Assembly (NCBI GenBank): GCA_002385815.1
Contig: DGEE01000042.1
Location: forward strand, 4,539-21,162
DNA: 16,624 nt
Source: Hungateiclostridiaceae bacterium UBA3934
GTDB lineage: Bacteria; Bacillota; Clostridia; Acetivibrionales; DTU013
Direction: 5' to 3'
Under the pieces are notes generated by a model. The model was not told the origin of the DNA, did not search any database, and was given only the letters and a program-made list of their open reading frames with translations. Below, piece after piece: positions 1 through 4,794 of this stretch (positions are counted from its first letter, which is position 1; each line of letters opens with the position of its first letter). The position numbers and the translations under genes were made by a program.

Positions 1-38
1 TGCACCGCCCCGTTTATAAGGAAATGTACCTGTTTTGA

Positions 39-1178
39 TCATCCGAACAATGCCAGCAGGATACCAGCTGCAACGGCAGAGCCTATAACACCTGCCACAT
101 TCGGTCCCATGGCGTGCATCAGGAGATAGTTGGACGGATTGGCCTTCTGGCCTTCGATCTGCGATACCCTGGCTGCCATCGGCACAGCAGAAACCCCTGC
201 CGATCCGATCAGCGGGTTGATCTTTCCGCCCGAGAGCCAGCACATGATCTTGCCTATTATCAAACCACCCACAGTACTGAACATGAACGCCAGCAGACCC
301 AGACCTATTATCATGAGAGTTTCGAGTCTCAGGAAGTTCTCACCAACTGCAGTGGCACCGACCGTCACGCCGAGAAATATCGTTACGATATTTATCAATG
401 CATTCTGAGCCGTATTTGAAAGCCTTTCGACGACTCCTGATTCCCTGAACAGGTTGCCGAGCATCAGCATACCAATAAGGGGAGCAACTGATGGCAGCAG
501 CAATACGCAGAATATAGTGACAGCTATTGGGAAAATGATTTTCTCAAGCTTTGAAACTTCCCGCATCTGTTCCATCTTTATTTCTCTTTCCTTCTTTGTC
601 GTGAGCAGCCTCATCAAAGGCGGCTGGATCATCGGTATCAGTGCCATATACGAATACGCTGCGATCGCTATAGCAGGCAGAAGTTCCGGAGCCAGTCTGG
701 TCGTCAGGAAAATAGCTGTCGGGCCATCAGCACCACCAATTATCCCTATGGAGCCGGCTTCCTGGGGTGTAAACCCTAACACGATCGATATTATGAACGC
801 TGCCGCGATACCGAACTGTGCCCCTGCACCCATGAAAAGGCTGGAGGGTCTTGCAATCAGCGGACCAAAGTCGGTCATAGTCCCTATACCGAGGAATATT
901 AGCGAAGGATAGATCCCGAGCTTGACTCCCTGGTACAAATAATACAACAGGCCGGCCGGTTCAGTGGAACCCTCCTGCGGACCAGCCATCAGTCCTGCCA
1001 GCGGCAGGTTGGCCAGCAGCATACCAAATGCTATCGGCAGCAGCAGAAGTGGTTCAAATTTCTTCACTATTGCCAGATATACAAGTACACACGCCAGGAA
1101 AATCATCACACAGTGCTGCCATGTGATAGCAGCAAAACCTGAATCCTGTAATAAAGTTTTTATCGCATCCAAAAACAT
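39..1178 (-). CDS. Sodium ion-translocating decarboxylase, beta subunit (OadB/GcdB/MmdB family)
   Basis: This is the integral membrane subunit that couples decarboxylation of carboxybiotin to Na+ export in oxaloacetate, methylmalonyl-CoA or glutaconyl-CoA decarboxylases. The 379-residue product is almost entirely hydrophobic. It carries family hallmarks: the GGADGPTAIFLTTRLAP segment, whose Asp is implicated in Na+/H+ handling in the family, and near the C terminus GVSAVPMAARVSQ followed by HAMGPNVAGVIGSA. Length matches the shorter Gram-positive and methylmalonyl-CoA decarboxylase type. I chose ATG at 1178 because GAGGTGA lies 5 bases upstream; an in-frame GTG at 1187 is part of that ribosome site. 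It follows the biotin carrier gene by 13 bases, so the two are co-transcribed and probably coupled. The sequence of the beta subunit alone does not tell which acid is decarboxylated. The family call is secure, the substrate is not. Confidence 0.95.
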   Translation of the reverse strand: MFLDAIKTLLQDSGFAAITWQHCVMIFLACVLVYLAIVKKFEPLLLLPIAFGMLLANLPLAGLMAGPQEGSTEPAGLLYYLYQGVKLGIYPSLIFLGIGTMTDFGPLIARPSSLFMGAGAQFGIAAAFIISIVLGFTPQEAGSIGIIGGADGPTAIFLTTRLAPELLPAIAIAAYSYMALIPMIQPPLMRLLTTKKEREIKMEQMREVSKLEKIIFPIAVTIFCVLLLPSVAPLIGMLMLGNLFRESGVVERLSNTAQNALINIVTIFLGVTVGATAVGENFLRLETLMIIGLGLLAFMFSTVGGLIIGKIMCWLSGGKINPLIGSAGVSAVPMAARVSQIEGQKANPSNYLLMHAMGPNVAGVIGSAVAAGILLALFG

Positions 1179-1191
1179 ATTATTCACCTCT

Positions 1192-1611
1192 CTAATTCAG
1201 CACGGCAAGGACATCACCGGCATTTACGGATGATCCCTTGGCGGCCTGGATTTGAGCGACTGTGCCATCTGCAGGAGCCACAATCTCATTTTCCATCTTC
1301 ATTGCTTCGAGTATCAGTATTACCTGTCCTCTTTTTACTGCTTCACCAACATTGACCTTTATGTCAAGTATGGTTCCGGGCATAGGCGCCTTGATAGCTT
1401 CCCCGCCACTCAAATTAGCAGATGCAGGCTGCGAAGGTGTCGCCTGTGCCTGTTCTGAAGGCTGGGGCTTCACTTCTGCTGCAGATGACGCAGGGGCGGC
1501 TGTCGATACCGTGGCAGCACCTGATACTTCCCTGGTACTGATCACACCGACTTTCCCATGATCCACTTCCACTTCATATTCTATATTGTTGATCGTTACT
1601 ATATATTTCAT
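1192..1611 (-). CDS. Biotin carrier protein of the Na+-translocating decarboxylase (GcdC/MmdC type)
   Basis: This small soluble subunit carries CO2 on biotin from the carboxyltransferase to the membrane beta subunit. The 139-residue product has a short N-terminal beta region, an Ala/Pro/Ser-rich flexible linker (about residues 30-68), and a C-terminal biotinyl domain with the canonical EAMKMEN motif. The biotinylated lysine is about residue 105. The linker type matches GcdC/MmdC and the carrier parts of OadA. The ATG at 1611 is preceded by GGAGGTAAAT. A longer in-frame start at 1650 would add 13 residues ahead of the ribosome site and is rejected. It lies between the gamma/delta-like and beta genes, the expected order for these complexes. 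Lipoyl carriers are unlikely because of the MKM context and the neighbours. Confidence 0.95.
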   Translation of the reverse strand: MKYIVTINNIEYEVEVDHGKVGVISTREVSGAATVSTAAPASSAAEVKPQPSEQAQATPSQPASANLSGGEAIKAPMPGTILDIKVNVGEAVKRGQVILILEAMKMENEIVAPADGTVAQIQAAKGSSVNAGDVLAVLN

Positions 1612-1774
1612 ATTTACCTCCGCTGCTTCACAGTAATTCCCTCCGGGCATCTTCGCATCACTGCCGGGGGTTCAATCATATACTTCTGCAAATATCCGGT
1701 TTTGGTTCCTGTATCAGAACCACTTTCTTTCACGCTGACGAATAATTCTTTGTACATTCACAAGCCCAGTTCTA

Positions 1775-1814
1775 TACTGGCGTTTTCCCGGATTGGTTGT
1801 CCCAACAGCCAGTA
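1775..1814. repeat. Inverted repeat in the long spacer between the gamma-like and biotin-carrier genes
   Basis: TACTGGC (1775-1781) and GCCAGTA (1808-1814) are a perfect 7-base inverted repeat, with TTGG/CCAA pairing possible inside the loop. It starts directly after the stop codon of the upstream minus-strand gene, inside a 204-base spacer (1612-1815) that is otherwise without a gene. There is no T-tract, so a simple terminator is unlikely. An mRNA stability or processing hairpin that sets the subunit ratio is a plausible inference. Confidence 0.45.
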
Positions 1815-1815
1815 A

Positions 1816-2166
1816 TTATTTCGCCAGGCTTATGGACTTAAACACCAGTTCATTCAAAGGCGTCTTGGTTTCATGGCTTACGACCGCCATTATCATGGCT
1901 GCTGTCCTCTCGTCAACGCCATTCAGCTTCAGCCCGTTTACTGATGCATTTATTTGCGGGTCACGTGCTGCAGCAGCCTGGCTCTGGGTAACTTGTACAG
2001 CATTATTCTGTACTGCTGCCTGCTCTTCCTGTGCACTTTTGTTCTTCCTGAAAGCAGAAGCCAAAACCCGGGACAATATCAGTATAAGAGCAAACAAAAC
2101 AGCCAATACCAAAAATACGACTGTCATGCAAATCAACCCGACAATCAAACTCTCAAAAAATGTCAT
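1816..2166 (-). CDS. OadG-family gamma/delta subunit of the Na+-translocating decarboxylase
   Basis: This 116-residue protein has one N-terminal membrane helix (about residues 8-35, LIVGLICMTVVFLVLAVLFA), then a basic stretch, an Ala/Gln-rich linker, and a short C-terminal amphipathic part ending in FKSISLAK. This is the architecture of OadG, GcdD and MmdD, which anchor and assemble the alpha, beta and carrier subunits. Family sequence identity is always low, so the call rests on architecture plus position directly upstream of the biotin carrier and beta genes. The ATG at 2166 has AGGGAGGGTG just upstream. It is the first gene of the operon read from the promoter at 2326-2354. Confidence 0.85.
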   Translation of the reverse strand: MTFFESLIVGLICMTVVFLVLAVLFALILILSRVLASAFRKNKSAQEEQAAVQNNAVQVTQSQAAAARDPQINASVNGLKLNGVDERTAAMIMAVVSHETKTPLNELVFKSISLAK

Positions 2167-2216
2167 ATGGCACCCTCCCTTACTGTAATCTTAGTTGTAT
2201 ATATTGCTTAATTTTA

Positions 2217-2246
2217 TGTTTACCAATCATGTTATTTTTTTGTCAA
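2217..2246 (-). promoter_or_regulatory. Possible secondary promoter for the decarboxylase operon
   Basis: On the minus strand TTGACA (2241-2246) is followed after 18 bases by TAAACA (2217-2222), which is preceded by TG one base away as in extended -10 sites. The -10 is poor (3 of 6). It lies about 50 bases upstream of the OadG-like start and downstream of the stronger promoter at 2326-2354. Confidence 0.35.
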
Positions 2247-2262
2247 ATGAGAACAAATAAAA

Positions 2263-2279
2263 AGAACCAAACCAGTTCT
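2263..2279 (-). promoter_or_regulatory. Small hairpin with T-tract in the decarboxylase leader (possible attenuator)
   Basis: AGAAC (2263-2267) and GTTCT (2275-2279) pair, extended by one G-U pair. Read on the minus strand they are followed by TTTTTATTT. The stem is short, so termination would be weak. It lies in the roughly 150-base leader between the 2326-2354 promoter and the OadG-like start. Confidence 0.3.
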
Positions 2280-2325
2280 GTTTTTACCCTTAATTCCGCT
2301 ACCGTAAACACGCGCAACTCATTTC

Positions 2326-2354
2326 ATTATAAGAATAAAGGACCCAAAAGTCAA
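2326..2354 (-). promoter_or_regulatory. Sigma-A-type promoter of the decarboxylase operon
   Basis: On the minus strand TTGACT (2349-2354) and TATAAT (2326-2331) are separated by exactly 17 bases, which is 5/6 and 6/6 to consensus. Transcription would start near 2319 and leave a leader of about 150 bases before the OadG-like gene. Confidence 0.7.
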
Positions 2355-2379
2355 TAGAAAAAAGGGCATCGCACCTTTT
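2353..2379 (-). terminator. Terminator-like hairpin upstream of the decarboxylase promoter
   Basis: AAAAGG (2360-2365) pairs with CCTTTT (2374-2379), with a further GC/GC pair inside around an ATC loop. On the minus strand the stem is followed by two more T residues and CTATTG. The T-tract abuts the -35 box of the decarboxylase promoter, so it would shield that operon from minus-strand read-through. It could also end a minus-strand transcript from 2380-2640. Confidence 0.45.
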
Positions 2380-2391
2380 CGCGGTTTTCCG

Positions 2392-2420
2392 TTTTCAAGA
2401 CAGCAAAATGGTGGTAGAAT
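2392..2420 (+). promoter_or_regulatory. Extended -10 promoter candidate for the structured leader and small gene
   Basis: TTTTCA (2392-2397), a 17-base spacer, then TAGAAT (2415-2420) preceded by TGG, giving the extended -10 form TGnTAGAAT. The -35 is only 4/6. The predicted start is near 2427, at the beginning of the structured region. Confidence 0.45.
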
Positions 2421-2426
2421 TATTGT

Positions 2427-2620
2427 AGGTTCGACTCTGAAAGGTCTTGCACAAGTATCCTTCCATCTGCCTGGATGCCGGGCTGACGGCCACTTGTGCC
2501 AGATCAGCCGGACCGTATCCTGTTTGTACACCGCGTATATGGATCCGCTCTTCATGAAGTATGCCGCAGTCGGCATCCGCCTGTTTTGCGGTATATCTGG
2601 CAAACAATTCTAATACACTG
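2427..2620 (+). ncRNA. Candidate structured leader RNA or small RNA with competing stems (family unknown)
   Basis: About 190 bases with no convincing reading frame but several strong pairings. Stem A joins GGTCTtGCACAAGT (2443-2456) to ACTTGTGCcAGATC (2492-2505), with an inner GCCG/CGGC hairpin (2477-2490). Stem B is ATGCCG-cagt-CGGCAT (2561-2576), preceded by the palindrome CTTCATGAAG (2550-2559). Stem C joins ACCGC (2530-2534) to GCGGT (2588-2592). TGCCAGAT (2497-2504) also pairs perfectly with ATCTGGCA (2595-2602), which would break stem A. The region ends just before the ribosome site of the gene at 2641. Alternating pairings before a gene are typical of cis-regulatory RNAs, but I match no known riboswitch consensus. 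The strand is uncertain because inverted repeats look the same on both. Confidence 0.4.
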
Positions 2621-2640
2621 TGATTGAGGAGGTATATTGT

Positions 2641-2901
2641 ATGAAAACTGAACAACTGTTGCTGTCAAGTCTCGATATAACGGAAGATGAGTATATCTTC
2701 AAAGGTCAATTCATCCTGTCCGGCAAAGGCAAGTCGAAACAAGTGGATATGGAACAACTGGACCAGCAGGCTTACCTTGAAGAACTGAAAGAATACTTCG
2801 ATCTGGAAGAACCCACCTCTGAAATAAGGAACAAACTGATCAGCATGGTGGTGGAAAAAGCTCAGATCGGCTCTAAAATCGTTGATGGCAAGAACTACTG
2901 A
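2641..2901 (+). CDS. Small acidic protein of unknown function (86 aa)
   Basis: I do not recognise this protein. The 86-residue product (starting MKTEQLLLSSLDITEDEYIF) is soluble, Glu/Asp/Gln-rich in its middle and probably mixed alpha/beta. It has no Cys and no signal peptide or membrane segment. The ATG at 2641 has a strong GAGGAGG ribosome site 8 bases upstream, which decides against an in-frame ATG at 2620. It stands alone: the neighbours on both sides run on the minus strand, and it is preceded by the structured region at 2427-2620. The ribosome site and regular codon use make it likely to be real. No function can be given from the sequence. Confidence 0.7.
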   Translation: MKTEQLLLSSLDITEDEYIFKGQFILSGKGKSKQVDMEQLDQQAYLEELKEYFDLEEPTSEIRNKLISMVVEKAQIGSKIVDGKNY

Positions 2902-2917
2902 GAACCCTGAGAAATGT

Positions 2918-2980
2918 AAAAACCTGCAGTAAATGAGCTGATCCACTGGCAGATGCGGCCTGCTTTCAGAACACTGCAGG
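2918..2980 (-). terminator. Hairpin plus T-tract terminating the kinase/GGDEF-EAL operon
   Basis: CCTGCAGT (2923-2930) and ACTGCAGG (2973-2980) are a perfect 8-base inverted repeat. CTGA/TCAG and GCAG/CTGC pairs nest inside, forming a long imperfect hairpin. On the minus strand the stem is followed directly by TTTTTACATTTC, as expected of an intrinsic terminator. It lies between the convergent genes ending at 2901 (plus) and 3144 or 2984 (minus). Confidence 0.55.
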
Positions 2981-2983
2981 CAC

Positions 2984-3136
2984 TTATGTGGACTGTGATA
3001 CCTGCAAGCCACTCTTAGACTGTTTTGCCTGCACGCTTACAAGGCAGTTGCCGCATGCCGGTCCGGACTCGTCGTCTGGTCCTTGACATACACAGTGTAT
3101 TTGCGCTGCATATATTTCCTCTGTACCACCGGACAC
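2984..3136 (-). CDS. Possible 50-aa Cys-containing protein after the GGDEF-EAL gene
   Basis: This is a doubtful small ORF. GTG at 3136 lies 7 bases after the stop of the GGDEF-EAL gene, with GAGG 5 bases upstream, an arrangement that suits translational coupling. The 50-residue product contains CVC and CGNC, four cysteines that could bind metal, and then a polar tail. Codon use is less regular than in the neighbours. On the other strand an ATG-less frame (about 2937-3080) also shows CDTC and CFAC, so the cysteines may simply reflect TGC/GCA-rich DNA. It ends just before the operon terminator hairpin. No family is recognised. Confidence 0.3.
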   Translation of the reverse strand: MSGGTEEIYAAQIHCVCQGPDDESGPACGNCLVSVQAKQSKSGLQVSQST

Positions 3137-3143
3137 TGGATCC

Positions 3144-4763
3144 TCATTCCATATCAGCCGATTTGTCTGCTGCCTCATGCAGCTTTCTTATTACATCCCT
3201 CTCAGACAGAGGCCTGCTTATGTAGTAGCCCTGCAGCCTGTGACATCCGTTCTCTTTCAGATAATCGAACTGTTCCTTATTCTCCACTCCGTCGCCAACA
3301 ATTTGAAGATCCGCACCCCTGGCGATCTTGATCATAAAATCTGTCAATATCCTGCTCTCTTCCCCAATAGTTATGATATCAGAGAAAGTCTTGTCGATCT
3401 TTACAGCCGTTATGGGCAGCTTGCGCAGATAATTCAGTGCTGAATAACCTCTCCCGAAATTGTCGAGGGCGATCCTGATGCCGTGCTCCTTAAGAATATT
3501 CAGCTTCTCTGCCACCAAATCATAATACTCTATGAGTATAGCTTCCGACACCTCTATCTCAAGGCTGTGTGGATCGATATCCGCAATCTCAACGATCTCC
3601 AGGACCGAATCGGCAAAATCCTCCTGCAGGATCTGCATCTTCGAAACATTCACAGAAACTATCATGTCCCCGTAACCTTCCTGCTGCAGCCTTTTCAGGA
3701 ATATACATGCATTCCTCAGCACCCACTCCCCTATTGGAACGATCATATTGGTATCCTCGGCCACTTTCAGGAATTTGCTGGGCATGACAAAGCCCATCTC
3801 ATCGTTTCTCCACCTGATAAGTGCCTCAAAGCCCGAAATCCCATCCTGCCCGACACTGTACTGGGGCTGGAAATATAACTCGAACTCACTCTTTTCCAAG
3901 GCATTCCTCAGATACCTCTCGGTGTCCACCCAATCGTGTATCGTAGTGACCATTGATTCCCGATATATGACGATTCTGTTCTTGCCGGACTCTTTTGCTT
4001 TAAAAAGAGCTATTTCAGCACATTTGAGCAACTCATTCGTCGATTCGCCGTGTTCGGGATACATCGAGACACCTATGCTCACAGTGTGGTAGAAAGGCTT
4101 GTTCTCCACAATGACCGCATCTTTGAAGCTTTTCAGTATCCTCAGGGCAAACTGCTCGATATCCAGTATCCCGCCAATATCCTTATAAATGACGATGAAC
4201 TTGTCTCCTGCGAACCTGTAGAGATCACAGCTTTCTTCCATAAGGCCCGCCATTTTCATACTTATTTCCTTCAGTATCAGATTTCCGAAAGAATGTCCCA
4301 GTGTGTCATTTACATATTTGAAATTGTCTATGTCCATAAAAATCATGGCAAACCTGGTGTCTGTCCCCAGTATCTTCTCCAGGTCCACCTTAAGCGACAT
4401 CTGATTGCGCAGACCAGTCATCTGGTCGAAATAAGCCATATTATACAGTTTCTTCCTCATGGCAAGCAGTCGCTCGTATGAAGAAGCCATCTCCTTCCTT
4501 GAACCCTCCACCTCACTGCTGATATGCATCAGTTCCATCTCCACTGCCATCAGCCTTTTTAGCAGATTATGCACGAGCACATATACAATGACTGCGGATA
4601 CGACAACAAAAACCAGCCCTTTCGATATGTTGACCCATGAGATGATCCTCCTGTCATCTGCAAGCAAACCCAACAGACTGTCTGTCACAAAGATCCACAA
4701 AACGCCTGCTATCATATAGATCAAAGCTGTCTTAAGTGCTGTCATCCTCCTGTCCTTCATCAT
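3144..4763 (-). CDS. Membrane GGDEF-EAL protein with altered catalytic motifs in both domains
   Basis: This belongs to the cyclic di-GMP signalling family: GGDEF domains make the messenger and EAL domains degrade it. The 539-residue product has two N-terminal membrane helices (about 10-34 and 48-66), a short coiled-coil linker, a GGDEF domain (about 105-270) and an EAL domain (about 280-530). The GGDEF signature reads AGDKF (185-189) instead of GGDEF/GGEEF, and the RxxD inhibitory site is absent (EESC). The EAL domain keeps EAL (313-315), Asn372, Lys455 and Gln511. However, DDFG is DNFG (434-437) and the usual AEGVE is GDGVE (490-494). The cyclase is therefore probably inactive and the phosphodiesterase is impaired, which suggests a c-di-GMP-binding or scaffold role (inference). 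Starts at 4763 and 4760 are adjacent ATGs after AAGGA. It lies 31 bases after the kinase gene, in the same operon. Confidence 0.93.
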   Translation of the reverse strand: MMKDRRMTALKTALIYMIAGVLWIFVTDSLLGLLADDRRIISWVNISKGLVFVVVSAVIVYVLVHNLLKRLMAVEMELMHISSEVEGSRKEMASSYERLLAMRKKLYNMAYFDQMTGLRNQMSLKVDLEKILGTDTRFAMIFMDIDNFKYVNDTLGHSFGNLILKEISMKMAGLMEESCDLYRFAGDKFIVIYKDIGGILDIEQFALRILKSFKDAVIVENKPFYHTVSIGVSMYPEHGESTNELLKCAEIALFKAKESGKNRIVIYRESMVTTIHDWVDTERYLRNALEKSEFELYFQPQYSVGQDGISGFEALIRWRNDEMGFVMPSKFLKVAEDTNMIVPIGEWVLRNACIFLKRLQQEGYGDMIVSVNVSKMQILQEDFADSVLEIVEIADIDPHSLEIEVSEAILIEYYDLVAEKLNILKEHGIRIALDNFGRGYSALNYLRKLPITAVKIDKTFSDIITIGEESRILTDFMIKIARGADLQIVGDGVENKEQFDYLKENGCHRLQGYYISRPLSERDVIRKLHEAADKSADME

Positions 4764-4794
4764 CGTTCCTTACCATCCTTCCTCCTTATCTCTG

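Noticed and set aside
2520..2545. ACCGCG in the structured region as a T-box-like element.
   Set aside because: The T-box antiterminator consensus (GGTGGNACCGCG) is not complete, and no specifier loop or downstream aminoacyl-tRNA/amino-acid gene is visible.
2395..2655. Minus-strand frames across the structured region (to 2655 and to 2603).
   Set aside because: Starts lack convincing ribosome sites, products are low-complexity mixtures with no family, and the longer frame overlaps the well-supported start of the 2641 gene.
3083..3115. TTGACA followed by the TACACAGTGTA palindrome as a plus-strand promoter.
   Set aside because: The only -10-like box (TATATT) is 22 bases away and no plus-strand gene follows.
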